Shown here: piece by piece, positions 25,843 through 34,937 of the stretch | Layout: every line of letters begins with the position of its first letter | Numbering within the stretch: the stretch's first letter is position 1 | From: Croceimicrobium sp963977415 | GTDB taxonomy: Bacteria; Bacteroidota; Bacteroidia; Flavobacteriales; Schleiferiaceae | DNA length: 64,000 bases | Assembly (NCBI GenBank): GCA_963977415.1 | Contig: CAXBOS010000002.1 | Location: 323,268 to 387,267, forward strand | Direction: 5' to 3' | Position numbers and translations under genes: made by a program | The notes under the pieces: generated by a model | Databases searched by the model: none | What the model was told of the DNA's origin: nothing | Seen by the model: the letters and a program-made list of their open reading frames with translations, nothing else

Positions 25843-27552
25843 TTATAAACCTAATTCTTGGGTTATACTCGCTAAACGCGCTTCTAATTCCGCTTTCTTT
25901 TCTTTAAAGGCATCTGCAGAAGCAAGCTTATCGTTTACACTAACGTAAAACTTAATTTTGGGTTCGGTACCACTAGGTCGAGCGGTAATTTTGGTGCCTT
26001 TATCGGTAACAAATTGCACCACATTACTTTTGGGTAAATCGATGGCGGTAATCGCACCACTAGCTACCTCTTTCGATTCGCTGCTTTGGTAATCTAATAC
26101 CTTTACTATGCGCTCTCCCGCTATGCTTTCGGGCGTTTTATGACGGAAATCTTCCATCATTTGGGCAATCTCGGCCTGACCTTTAATTCCCTCACGCTTT
26201 AAGGAAACTAGCGTTTCTAGGTAAAAACCAAACTTCACATAAACCTGCACTAAACTTTCGTAGAAGCTAGAGCCCTGGGATTTCGCGTAAGCAGCAGCTT
26301 CAGCTAACATCATGGCAGAGGCTACGGCATCTTTATCGCGCACAAACTCACCAATCATATAACCATAGCTCTCTTCGCCACCACCGATAAAAGTGTATTC
26401 ACCTTCGTGCTTGCGAATGATATCGGCAATCCACTTAAAGCCCGTTAAACACTCAGGACAAGCCACATTATATCCTTCTGCGATTTTAGCAATCAAGTCG
26501 GTGGTTACAATGGTCTTGGCTACGTATTCTTTACCGGTAAACTTGCCTGCCTTCTGCCACTGACTTAATAAATAGTCAATAAGCACACTGGCCGCTTGGT
26601 TTCCATTTAATAATTCTAATTCACCGTCTAAATTACGAACGGCAATACCCACTCTATCAGCATCAGGATCAGTACCAATAACCATATCGGCATTCTCTCT
26701 TTCCGCTTGTGCTAACGCCATGCTTAAGGCTTCCGACTCTTCGGGATTGGGAGAAACCACCGTGGGGAAATCACCGTCGGGTTTGGCTTGCTCTTCAACA
26801 ATAGAAAGCTTTTCAAAACCAGCGTTTTTCATCGCGGGCGGTACCAAAGTAATGCTGGTACCATGGATGCTGGTAAAAACCACCGCAAGGTCTTTTTTAC
26901 CTTCGGTGGTGAGACTAAGCTTTTTCACTTCCGCGAGATAGGCTTGATCGACTGCATCGCCAATGAGTTCAATTAAATCCTCATTAAAATCGTAACGCAC
27001 TTCCTCGGCTTTTACCGCGCGTACTTCGCTAATTACGCCTTTGTCGTGCGGAGGAACCAACTGTCCGCCATCGCTCCAATACACTTTATAACCATTATAG
27101 GCGGGTGGATTGTGAGAAGCGGTTAAAACGATACCACTTTGGCAATTCAAATGACGAATGGCAAAGGATAAAGCCGGTGTTGGCCGTAAGTCTTCGTATA
27201 AAAATACTTTAATCCCATTGGCCGATAAAACTTCCGCTACTTGGCGCGAGAAGCTTTTCGAGTTATGTCGGCTATCGTAGGCGATGGCCACTTTAATTTG
27301 TTCGTTGGGAAACTGAGCATTTAGATAATTGGCCAAACCTTGCGTAGCAGCACCTAAAGTGTATTTGTTTACACGATTGGTTCCTACGCCCATAATACCA
27401 CGTAAACCGCCTGTTCCAAAATCTAGATCTTGATAAAAGGCATCCATTAAGGCATCGCCCCCTTCATTTATTAGTTTTTGCGTTTCCGCTTGAGTAGCTG
27501 CATCGTAAGGCGCTTTTAGCCAGGCCTCTGCTCTTTCAATTGCGTTTTTCAT
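25843..27552 (-). CDS. Phosphosugar mutase (phosphoglucomutase/phosphomannomutase)
   Basis: The 569-residue enzyme carries all four signatures of the alpha-D-phosphohexomutase family: the phosphoserine loop TASHNP with Ser146, the Mg site GTDPDADRVG, the sugar-binding loop GGGEESYG, and the phosphate-binding loop TARPSGTEPKIKFY. It interconverts hexose 1- and 6-phosphates in the cytoplasm; phosphoglucomutase, phosphomannomutase and phosphopentomutase activity cannot be told apart here. It sits 17 bp after the GIN-domain lipoprotein gene. Confidence 0.92.
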   Translation of the reverse strand: MKNAIERAEAWLKAPYDAATQAETQKLINEGGDALMDAFYQDLDFGTGGLRGIMGVGTNRVNKYTLGAATQGLANYLNAQFPNEQIKVAIAYDSRHNSKSFSRQVAEVLSANGIKVFLYEDLRPTPALSFAIRHLNCQSGIVLTASHNPPAYNGYKVYWSDGGQLVPPHDKGVISEVRAVKAEEVRYDFNEDLIELIGDAVDQAYLAEVKKLSLTTEGKKDLAVVFTSIHGTSITLVPPAMKNAGFEKLSIVEEQAKPDGDFPTVVSPNPEESEALSMALAQAERENADMVIGTDPDADRVGIAVRNLDGELELLNGNQAASVLIDYLLSQWQKAGKFTGKEYVAKTIVTTDLIAKIAEGYNVACPECLTGFKWIADIIRKHEGEYTFIGGGEESYGYMIGEFVRDKDAVASAMMLAEAAAYAKSQGSSFYESLVQVYVKFGFYLETLVSLKREGIKGQAEIAQMMEDFRHKTPESIAGERIVKVLDYQSSESKEVASGAITAIDLPKSNVVQFVTDKGTKITARPSGTEPKIKFYVSVNDKLASADAFKEKKAELEARLASITQELGL

Positions 27553-27569
27553 TTTTTAAAATGGCTATG

Positions 27570-28289
27570 TTAATTGCTTTCTGGATTGATGCTCGAAGCA
27601 CCGGATAATTCAGTTTTGGTAATTTTTGGATTTCCTTTATAACGAATCTCGGAGGCACCCGAGGCTTCTACCGATAATTCTCGACTTACATTAATACGAG
27701 CTTCGCTGGCCCCACTTAAATCAAGACGCATATTGCGTACCTCTAAATCGAAAAGCTTTAAGTCGCTTGCGCCAGATGAGCTGATACGCACATCGCGCAC
27801 AGTTCCGTGCAATTCTACTTCTGAAGCGCCACTGTGCTCGCAGTTTAAATCATCATATTCTAAAACCATATTAATCTCTGCTGCACCACTAGTTTCTAGT
27901 TTTAACTCATCTCCCTTTAAGGTGCCTCGGCTATGCAGGCTTACTGCTCCAGAAATTTCTAGTCTTTCAAATTCAGGAGCACTTACCTGAATTTCAAAAT
28001 GCTTTGCTTCTCTAATATTTTTGGTGGTTCTAATAATCAAACGATCACCCTGCACTTCCGTAATAATTAACTCATGTAAATTTTCATCGGCTATTATTTT
28101 CAGACCTGGCTCCCCTTGAATTAAGGTGAGCTCCACCATTCCGCTCGCTTCAATTTTACTAATTGCACTTATATTGTGTGTCTCTTCTTTTACCGTTCCA
28201 TTACCTGAAACTCCTAACATACAAGAGTTTAGGCTAAATGCTAGAAGTAGAATACTGAGGATTGATTTCATCGTGTTTGAATTTGCCAC
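27570..28289 (-). CDS. GIN-domain (DUF2807) lipoprotein
   Basis: The 239-residue protein has a lipoprotein signal (ILLLAFSLNSCMLGVSGNG) and a right-handed beta-repeat body with many GASE and GASD turns (LEISGAVSL, LETSGAAEI, SSGASDLKL), the pattern of the head GIN domain. Such proteins are common and uncharacterised in Bacteroidota. It is the first gene of the minus-strand run to hbd, downstream of the htpG terminator region. Confidence 0.85.
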   Translation of the reverse strand: MANSNTMKSILSILLLAFSLNSCMLGVSGNGTVKEETHNISAISKIEASGMVELTLIQGEPGLKIIADENLHELIITEVQGDRLIIRTTKNIREAKHFEIQVSAPEFERLEISGAVSLHSRGTLKGDELKLETSGAAEINMVLEYDDLNCEHSGASEVELHGTVRDVRISSSGASDLKLFDLEVRNMRLDLSGASEARINVSRELSVEASGASEIRYKGNPKITKTELSGASSINPESN

Positions 28290-28352
28290 TAAATTAGGAA
28301 TTATCGAGCGCTCTCTTCGGTTTCTGTCCTTAATAATTTAAAATTGGAGCAT

Positions 28353-28382
28353 AAAAAAAGGCTACCGTTAAACGATAGCCTT
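28353..28382 (-). terminator. Terminator of htpG
   Basis: Read on the minus strand, AAGGCTATCG pairs with CGGTAGCCTT around a short loop, followed by seven T residues. It lies just after the htpG stop codon and before the GIN-domain gene. Confidence 0.85.
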
Positions 28383-28403
28383 CATTATTCTTAAATTCTA
28401 ATT

Positions 28404-30290
28404 TTAGTTACTCAGATTAGCAAACTGGGCTTCCACAAAATTAGTGAGTTCTTCACCATGTAAAAGGTTTTGCGCCAACATCGCTAAATTCTTCGCTTCA
28501 TTAATCAAAGCCTTTTGTTTTGCGGCATCACTTTCATCTAAAATGCGAGAAATTAAAGGATGATTGGTATTTACCACTAGGTTGTACATATCTGGCATAG
28601 AGCCCATTCCCATCATACCACCACCGGTAGCACTCATTTCTTTCATGCGACGCATAAATTCTGGAACGGTAATAGTAAAGGGCGATTCAGCAGAATCAAG
28701 CGGCTCTAACATTACGGTATAGCTCGATTTTTCTACGTTCTCTTCAATAATGGGCTTCAATTTTTCTTTTTGCTCATCACTTAAAAGTGAAACTTGCTCT
28801 TCGTCCTTTGGAATCAATTTATCAATCGCTTCCGAATCCACACGAGCAAAACGTACATTATCATCACCACCTTCTAGCCTTTGCATGAGGTGACTTACTA
28901 ATGGACCTTCCAAGACTAATACATCGTAATTCTTGTTCTGAGCCTTCTTAATGAAGCCATGCTGCGCCTTTTTATCGGCAGCATAAAGAATAACCAAATT
29001 ACCGTCTTTATCAGTTTGGCTTGGCTTAATCTTTTCTAGGTATTCTTCAAAAGTGAAATAAGAGTCTTCCACGTTTTGGTAAAGGGCAAAGCTTCTCGCT
29101 TTTTCGAAAAACTTGTCGTCGCTAAGCATGCCGTACTCGATAATCATTTTGATATCGTTCCACTTGCTTTGGAAGTCTTCACGGTCCTTTTTAAAGAGTG
29201 AACTTAATTTATCGGCCACTTTCTTAGTAATGTGTCCGCTAATTTTTTTCACTGCGCCGTCGGCTTGTAGATAGGATCTAGATACGTTTAGCGGAATATC
29301 TTTAGAGTCGATTACTCCGTGTAATAAGGTTAAGAAATCGGGTACAATTCCTTCTAAATTATCGGTAACAAATACCTGATTTTGGTATAGTTGGATCTTA
29401 TTGCGTTGTAAGTCCATATTGGGCTTTATACGCGGGAAGAAAAGAATTCCGTTAAGATCAAAAGGAAAATCAACATTTAAGTGAATGTGAAACAAAGGCT
29501 CCTCGAAAGTCATCGGGTACATTTGTTTGTAAAACTCGCGGTAGTCTTCGTCACTTAAATCTGCTGGCGCTTTAGTCCAAGCAGGATCAGTAGTATTGAT
29601 GATGTCGGCAACCTTTTTCTTGGTCTCTTTTTTATCATCACCCTCACCAGTAGTCTCGGTAATTTCTTTTTCACCAAACTGAATTGGAACGGGTAAAAAC
29701 TTACAATATTTGGTAAGGAGTTCACGTAAACGACTTTCCTCTAAAAACTCTTCCCCATCGTCATTAATATGCAATACGATATCGGTACCGCGCTCCTTTT
29801 TCTTGTCTGTTTCTTCTAAGGTAAACTCGGGTGTTCCGTCGCATGACCAATAAGCTGCTTTAGATCCATCCACGTGCGAAAGCGAAAAGATTTCCACTTT
29901 TCCTGCCACCATAAATGAGGAGTAAAAACCAAGGCCAAAATGACCGATAATGGCAGCTCCATCTGTCTTATCTTCATACTTCTTAACGAACTCTTCGGCA
30001 CCTGAAAATGCCAGTTCGTTAATGTATTTATTAATTTCATCGGTGGTCATACCTACTCCACGGTCGGAAATAGTGATGGTCTTTTTCTTTTTGTTGAGAT
30101 CCACTTTAATAGTGAGGTCTCCTAATTCCGCCTTAGACTCGCCAATTCTTGAAAGAGTTTTCAGTTTCTGACTTGCATCTACTGCATTTGATACTAACTC
30201 ACGTAAAAAGATCTCGTGATCTGAATAGAGGAATTTCTTAATTATCGGAAAAATATTATCCGCGGTAACATTAATCTTACCTGAACTCAT
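28404..30290 (-). CDS. htpG: Molecular chaperone HtpG (bacterial Hsp90)
   Basis: The 628-residue protein has the GHKL ATPase domain (FLRELVSNAVDASQKLK, ISDRGVGMT, IGHFGLGFYSSFMVA), the middle domain (LNGILFFPRI, then LQRNKIQLYQNQVFVTDN) and the dimerisation domain. Its length is normal for HtpG. It assists folding and remodelling of client proteins in the cytoplasm. It is transcribed alone, with its own terminator. Confidence 0.97.
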   Translation of the reverse strand: MSSGKINVTADNIFPIIKKFLYSDHEIFLRELVSNAVDASQKLKTLSRIGESKAELGDLTIKVDLNKKKKTITISDRGVGMTTDEINKYINELAFSGAEEFVKKYEDKTDGAAIIGHFGLGFYSSFMVAGKVEIFSLSHVDGSKAAYWSCDGTPEFTLEETDKKKERGTDIVLHINDDGEEFLEESRLRELLTKYCKFLPVPIQFGEKEITETTGEGDDKKETKKKVADIINTTDPAWTKAPADLSDEDYREFYKQMYPMTFEEPLFHIHLNVDFPFDLNGILFFPRIKPNMDLQRNKIQLYQNQVFVTDNLEGIVPDFLTLLHGVIDSKDIPLNVSRSYLQADGAVKKISGHITKKVADKLSSLFKKDREDFQSKWNDIKMIIEYGMLSDDKFFEKARSFALYQNVEDSYFTFEEYLEKIKPSQTDKDGNLVILYAADKKAQHGFIKKAQNKNYDVLVLEGPLVSHLMQRLEGGDDNVRFARVDSEAIDKLIPKDEEQVSLLSDEQKEKLKPIIEENVEKSSYTVMLEPLDSAESPFTITVPEFMRRMKEMSATGGGMMGMGSMPDMYNLVVNTNHPLISRILDESDAAKQKALINEAKNLAMLAQNLLHGEELTNFVEAQFANLSN

Positions 30291-30520
30291 AGTGCCATTG
30301 TTTTTGTTATTGCTGCCCTAAAGTCAAAGCTTGTACCACAGCGAAAAAACTGACAAGATTTCAGCCGACATAAGTTTCTTTTTTCCAAAAAGACGGGGCG
30401 TTAATTTAAAGTTGAGCGCAGGATTTAAAAAAAATCAAATTTAAAGTCAGCCCTGACAAAGGTCATAGTTCAGCACTATATTAGCCAGTAATATTGCAGG
30501 AGAAAATAGAATTTAAAATT

Positions 30521-31789
30521 ATGAAATATTGTAGCGCCGAGGAGGCTGTAAAAGTGGTAAAGAGCGGTGATCGCGTTTATGTGCATTCCGTTTCCATGGC
30601 TCCCCAGGAACTGATTAACGCTCTAACCAACCGTCACGAAGAGCTTCGAGATGTGGAGATGATTCACCTTCATATTGAAGGAAAAGCACCTTATGCAGAT
30701 ATAAAATACAGCAAGTCCTTTCACGTAAATAGCCTTTTTATTGGCGCCAATGTGAGGCAAACTATTGCGGCAGGAAATGGATCTTATACCCCTGTTTTTC
30801 TTAGTGAAATCCCGCACCTTTTCAGAGAAAACATCCTTCCCATTGATGTGGCCTTAATGCAGGTTTCGCCGCCCGACCAGCATGGCTACTGCTCCTTAGG
30901 TACTAGTGTAGATAGCAGTTTAGCCGCGGCCCAAAGCGCCAAGCATGTTATTGCGCAGGTTAACCCCCAAGTGCCGCGTACCCACGGTGACGGATTAATC
31001 CACCTGAGTAAATTTCACTCTTTAGTAGAGGTAAATACTCCCCTGCCTGCTGTCACTCTTCCTGAACCTTCGGCCATTGAAATGGCTATTGGCAAAAATG
31101 TGGCTTCTTTAATTGAAGACGGTTCATGCTTACAAATGGGCATAGGCGCTATTCCTAATGCGGCTTTAAGCCAGATGCATCACCTAAAAGATTTAGGGAT
31201 TCATACCGAAATGTTCTCCGATGGTATTTTGGATTTAGTGGAAAAGGGTATTATTAATGGCTCTAAAAAGCGGGTTCACCCTGGTAAAATTGTAACGGGT
31301 TTTGTGATGGGATCGCAGAGACTTTACGATTTCATCGACGATAATCCCTTGGTTAATATGCTCGATATCGCCTATGTAAACGATACGGCTACCATTCGTA
31401 AAAACGAAAAAGCGGTTAGTATAAACTCGGCCGTAGAAATTGATCTTACCGGACAAATTTGCGCCGATAGCATTGGTACCAAATTATACAGCGGTGTGGG
31501 CGGACAAATGGACTTTATCCGCGGTGCTATGCTTTCAAAAGGTGGTAAACCCATTATTGCCTTACCCAGTGTTACTCGCAGAGGCGAAAGTAGAATTGTG
31601 CCCTTCCTGAAAACCGGTGCTGGCGTAGTAACTACTCGTGCGCACGTACATTATATAGTGACGGAATATGGCATTGCCGATTTATATGGAAAAACCATTA
31701 AACAAAGAGCAGCCGCCTTGGCTTCCATTGCGCACCCCGATCACCGAGAGAATATCCTTAGAGAGTTCTTCGATGCGATAAACTATTAA
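30521..31789 (+). CDS. Acetyl-CoA hydrolase/transferase family (4-hydroxybutyrate CoA-transferase-like)
   Basis: I choose the ATG at 30521 over an in-frame TTG at 30494, giving 422 residues. The protein has MQVSPPDQHGYCSLG, the CoA-binding loop QMGIGAIPNAAL, the catalytic Glu230 in HTEMFSDG, and the C-terminal ITEYGIADLYG-type segment (here VTEYGIADLYG). It transfers CoA between acids, or hydrolyses acetyl-CoA, through a glutamyl-CoA intermediate. The pattern fits the CoA-transferases acting on 4-hydroxybutyrate or acetate best, but the substrate is inferred. Confidence 0.88.
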   Translation: MKYCSAEEAVKVVKSGDRVYVHSVSMAPQELINALTNRHEELRDVEMIHLHIEGKAPYADIKYSKSFHVNSLFIGANVRQTIAAGNGSYTPVFLSEIPHLFRENILPIDVALMQVSPPDQHGYCSLGTSVDSSLAAAQSAKHVIAQVNPQVPRTHGDGLIHLSKFHSLVEVNTPLPAVTLPEPSAIEMAIGKNVASLIEDGSCLQMGIGAIPNAALSQMHHLKDLGIHTEMFSDGILDLVEKGIINGSKKRVHPGKIVTGFVMGSQRLYDFIDDNPLVNMLDIAYVNDTATIRKNEKAVSINSAVEIDLTGQICADSIGTKLYSGVGGQMDFIRGAMLSKGGKPIIALPSVTRRGESRIVPFLKTGAGVVTTRAHVHYIVTEYGIADLYGKTIKQRAAALASIAHPDHRENILREFFDAINY

Positions 31790-31864
31790 ATAAAGGAAAA
31801 GCATTACTTCTGAACCAAGGCTTAGCAAAATAAATCTCATGGTTTGTTTCTAAACATCTGTATC

Positions 31865-32221
31865 TCTGAGAGAAGAGTTTTAGGTTTTAAAACCAAGAAG
31901 ATTTGATGACAGTTACCTCGAAAAAAGCATACGAAGTCTAATTTTCATTCTATCGAAATCTTTATTAGTAGGTTTTCCGGCCTCAATTACGAACGCCAAA
32001 AATAAAAATGAAAGGTCTAGCGAGTTGGGAAGCGACGTGAGGAGCTCGCCCACCGAGCTTGCCTTTCATGAAGATTTTTGAAGAGAGGAATTGGAGCCTT
32101 GATTTTTTTCCTTCTTTTTTGATTAAGCAAAAAAGGAGTCTAAAATATCTTAGGAAGGCTTACTTTATAGTGAAATATGCACTGAAAATCAGTGCGTTAA
32201 AAAAGATATCATAGGTAGGCC
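31865..32221. repeat. Structured intergenic repeat of about 350 bp, copy R2
   Basis: This is the partner of 23340-23690, in the same orientation. The outer stem is TGAAAGGT (32009-32016) with GCCTTTCA (32061-32068). Relative to R1, one A-T pair has become G-C, and the end C-G pair has become a T-G wobble, so pairing is kept. The CTTTTTTG and CAAAAAAG hairpin near 32112-32136 is also kept. Both copies end in TCAT(g/a)GGTAG(a/g)CC. The region 31790-31864 before it shows nothing I can name. Confidence 0.8.
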
Positions 32222-32246
32222 TTAAATTAAGGCGAGTGCACTTTAA

Positions 32247-32295
32247 TTTAAACCTATCAGATAACTAAACCGTTTAGTTATCTGATGGGTTTAAA
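32247..32295. promoter_or_regulatory. 49-bp palindrome upstream of the fabH-like gene, candidate operator
   Basis: The centre is C32271. The arms are TTTAAACC, one unpaired base, then ATCAGATAACTAAAC on the left, and the exact reverse complement on the right, making 24-bp arms with a single mismatch. No T-run follows on either strand, so it is not a typical terminator. The core CTAAAC-C-GTTTAG resembles TetR-family operators. It ends 95 bp before the fabH-like ATG. A regulatory role is inferred. Confidence 0.55.
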
Positions 32296-32339
32296 GGCCA
32301 AAGCCATTTAGTAATGTTAGGAACACATTTTTAAAATTC

Positions 32340-32367
32340 TTGGTCTTATATTAGGGCTTTATATTTG
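32340..32367 (+). promoter_or_regulatory. Promoter of the fabH-like gene
   Basis: TATATTTG at 32360-32367 is a perfect -7 box, and a TTG at 32340-32342 lies 17 bp upstream. The ATG is at 32390. Confidence 0.7.
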
Positions 32368-32389
32368 CCAAACAAAAGAGACAGCATAA

Positions 32390-33397
32390 ATGAAAAATAC
32401 GATTATAGCCGGCGCGGGGCATTATGTTCCTGAGAACGTCGTAAAGAATAGTGACCTCCAACTCATTATGGAAACTTCCGATGAATGGATTCAAGAGCGC
32501 ACTGGAATTCAAGAAAGAAGATGGGTCGCCGGCGATAGCGATGATTCTACCTCCAGTATGGGAACTAAAGCAGCGCGTAATGCTATTGCAGATGCTGGCT
32601 TGGAGCCAAATGATATTGACTTCATTATTTTTGCGACTCTCTCCCCCGATTATTATTTCCCTGGACCAGGCGTTATGGTGCAAGAGCAATTAGGTATTGA
32701 TACCGTTGGCGCTTTAGACATTCGCAATCAGTGTTCTGGCTTTATTTACGGCCTTTCTGTAGCCGATCAGTTTATTAAAACAGGACAGTATAAAAACATC
32801 CTTTTAATAGGCAGTGAACTACATAGCGGTGGTCTGGATAAAACAACTCGTGGCAGAGGGGTTTCGGTAATTTTTGGAGATGGTGCAGGTGCCGTTGTTT
32901 TGCAAGTCAGCGATGAAAGCGGAAAAGGAGTTTTAACCACTAAGCTGCATTCAGAAGGCAAACACGCCAAAGAATTGGCTTTATTAGGTCCCTCAACCGC
33001 ACATTGGGTAGATGCCATTATTGAAGAAAACAATCCCGAGGATTTATCCTATTACCCTTATATGAACGGTAATTTCGTTTTTAAACATGCCGTTACGCGC
33101 TTCCAAGAAGTAATTCATGAAGCCTTAACTAGTGCAGGAAAAGATAGTAGCGATATCGATCTATTAATTCCGCATCAAGCAAATTTACGCATCAGTCAGT
33201 ATGTTCAAGCCAAGATGGGGTTAGCCCCAGAGAAGGTTTTCAATAACATTATGAAGTATGGCAATACCACAGCTGCTTCCATTCCTATTGCCTTATCAGA
33301 AGCGAAAGCTGAAGGTCGTCTTAAGAAAGGGGACTTATTATGCTTAGCCGCTTTTGGTAGCGGTTTTACTTGGGGAAGCGCCTTGGTGCAGTTCTAA
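32390..33397 (+). CDS. fabH: 3-oxoacyl-ACP synthase III family protein (FabH-like)
   Basis: The 335-residue thiolase-fold enzyme has the catalytic triad Cys115 (NQCSGFIYG), His262 (IPHQANLRI) and Asn292 (YGNTTAAS). It condenses an acyl-CoA starter with malonyl-ACP to begin fatty acid synthesis. The nucleophile context QCSGF differs slightly from the ACSGF of standard FabH, and the protein is monocistronic with a large palindrome upstream, so it may be a specialised second FabH rather than the housekeeping copy. A bidirectional terminator follows. Confidence 0.85.
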   Translation: MKNTIIAGAGHYVPENVVKNSDLQLIMETSDEWIQERTGIQERRWVAGDSDDSTSSMGTKAARNAIADAGLEPNDIDFIIFATLSPDYYFPGPGVMVQEQLGIDTVGALDIRNQCSGFIYGLSVADQFIKTGQYKNILLIGSELHSGGLDKTTRGRGVSVIFGDGAGAVVLQVSDESGKGVLTTKLHSEGKHAKELALLGPSTAHWVDAIIEENNPEDLSYYPYMNGNFVFKHAVTRFQEVIHEALTSAGKDSSDIDLLIPHQANLRISQYVQAKMGLAPEKVFNNIMKYGNTTAASIPIALSEAKAEGRLKKGDLLCLAAFGSGFTWGSALVQF

Positions 33398-33411
33398 GAG
33401 AAATTCATCTA

Positions 33412-33446
33412 AAAAAAGGCGACTTAGAATTTAAGTCGCCTTTTTT
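33412..33446. terminator. Bidirectional terminator between fabH-like gene and pdxH
   Basis: GGCGACTTA at 33418-33426 pairs perfectly with TAAGTCGCC at 33432-33440. The stem is flanked by A-rich and T-rich runs, which suits the convergent genes on both sides. Confidence 0.9.
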
Positions 33447-33458
33447 ATGCCTTTTATT

Positions 33459-34103
33459 TTAAGGTGCCAAACGTATTATATTCCAATCTTCACCGCCATC
33501 TTTCGGTACATAGGCAAAACGATCGTGTAAACGTGAAGCTCGACCCTGCCAAAACTCAATTTTTGTTGGCATTACTCGATATCCTCCCCAATGCGGAGGT
33601 TTGGGAACTTCGCTCGGATATTTAGCATTAAACTCCTCTTCCCTCTTTTCTAAATATTCGCGTGACTCTATAACCGTACTTTGGGGAGAAACCCAAGCTC
33701 CCACTTGAGAAGAATGTGGCCGACTGTTAAAATAGTCGGTTGACTCACTCTCACTTAATTTTGTTGCCAAGCCTTCAATTCTTATCTGTCTTTCTAGCAA
33801 AGGCCAGAAAAAACTTAGAGCCACTTTAGGATTGTTTTCTATTTCTTGGGCTTTATCGCTTTGGTAATTAGTGTAAAATTCAAAACCTCCTTTATCAACG
33901 CCTTTTAGCAGCAGTACTCTGGCGCTAGGCTGTCCTTCGCTATTAACCGTAGATAATGTAAAAGCATTCGGATCTTTTGCTCCAGTTTCGGTATATGCTT
34001 GATACCATTCTAAAAACTGCTTTAAAGGATCATGATCTAGGTCTGCTAAATTGAGCTCACCTATGGTGTAGTCAATTCTTTCATCTTGCAACTTTTCTTT
34101 CAT
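33459..34103 (-). CDS. pdxH: Pyridoxamine 5'-phosphate oxidase
   Basis: The start is set at the ATG at 34101-34103 (MKEKLQDERIDYTIGELN), giving 214 residues, the usual PdxH length; an upstream in-frame start at 34163 would add 20 residues unlike the family. Motifs include NAFTLSTVNSEGQPSARVLL, FYTNYQSDKAQEIENNP for FMN binding, and the C-terminal WQGRASRLHDRFAY. It oxidises pyridoxamine or pyridoxine phosphate to pyridoxal phosphate with FMN in the cytoplasm. Confidence 0.93.
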   Translation of the reverse strand: MKEKLQDERIDYTIGELNLADLDHDPLKQFLEWYQAYTETGAKDPNAFTLSTVNSEGQPSARVLLLKGVDKGGFEFYTNYQSDKAQEIENNPKVALSFFWPLLERQIRIEGLATKLSESESTDYFNSRPHSSQVGAWVSPQSTVIESREYLEKREEEFNAKYPSEVPKPPHWGGYRVMPTKIEFWQGRASRLHDRFAYVPKDGGEDWNIIRLAP

Positions 34104-34286
34104 ATCTAGGGTTTTAATAGCTTCTGGAAAATTATATGGCTCCACAAAGTTACCGATAAGCAAGACATTAAGGCAATATTTGCGCGAATGCTTTGCGTTT
34201 TTTAATAGCGATAACCTTTAAAAATTCTTGCGATAATTAAACTTTTGTATCCATTATTTAGAGGCCCTTTATTACCTTCGAATGCT

Positions 34287-34850
34287 ATGAGTGATAAAGC
34301 AAGAATGGCCGCAAGAGGAAAAGTTCTCATTGCCGAGCCCTTAATGGGAGACCCCAACTTTGACAGAACGGTTGTATTCCTAACCGATCATAACTCTGAG
34401 GGATCCGTTGGTTTTGTTCTTAATCGTTTGGTTGAGGTATCATTTAACGATTTGGTACTTGATTTCCCTGCTTTCGAAACCGCCATTGGTGAGGGTGGCC
34501 CGGTACAGCAAGACAACCTTTTCTTTCTGCACGCCAAAGGCGATCTATTACCCGGTAGTGAAGAAATTATTGCTGGCGTTTACTGGGGTGGTGATTTTAA
34601 TATTCTTAAAGAACTCATCAGCCTTGAGCTAATTACACCTAAAGACATTCGCTTTTTCTTAGGCTATAGCGGTTGGAGTGCCGGCCAATTAGAAGCTGAA
34701 ATAGACCAAAAAGCTTGGCAAATTGCTCCCGCAAACTCGGAAATAATTTTTAATGAGGTTCCCGAAAAGATTTGGCCTAAAGTATTAGCTAGTTTGGGCG
34801 GAGATTACCCCTTATGGCAAAATGCCCCGATAGACCCTAATTTAAACTAA
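34287..34850 (+). CDS. YqgE/AlgH family protein
   Basis: The ATG at 34287 (MSDKARMAARGKVLIAEP) is preferred over a TTG at 34245 because it matches the usual start of the family; it gives 187 residues. DPNFDRTVVFLTDHNSEGSV, GGPVQQDNLFFLH and FFLGYSGWSAGQLEAEI are the family signatures. The biochemical role of YqgE is not established, despite the AlgH name. It is divergent from pdxH and convergent with the aminotransferase. Confidence 0.9.
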   Translation: MSDKARMAARGKVLIAEPLMGDPNFDRTVVFLTDHNSEGSVGFVLNRLVEVSFNDLVLDFPAFETAIGEGGPVQQDNLFFLHAKGDLLPGSEEIIAGVYWGGDFNILKELISLELITPKDIRFFLGYSGWSAGQLEAEIDQKAWQIAPANSEIIFNEVPEKIWPKVLASLGGDYPLWQNAPIDPNLN

Positions 34851-34937
34851 AAGACCTGAGTTTAGTCCGAAATTAGGCCTCAGCCCTCCTTAAAAATTTG
34901 ACGACTAAATTAAAAATCTGTGACGGTGATATTAGGC

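Noticed and set aside
31790..32389. A missed gene in the 600-bp gap
   Set aside because: The gap is filled by repeat R2, two palindromes and a promoter; frames are short and not shared with R1.
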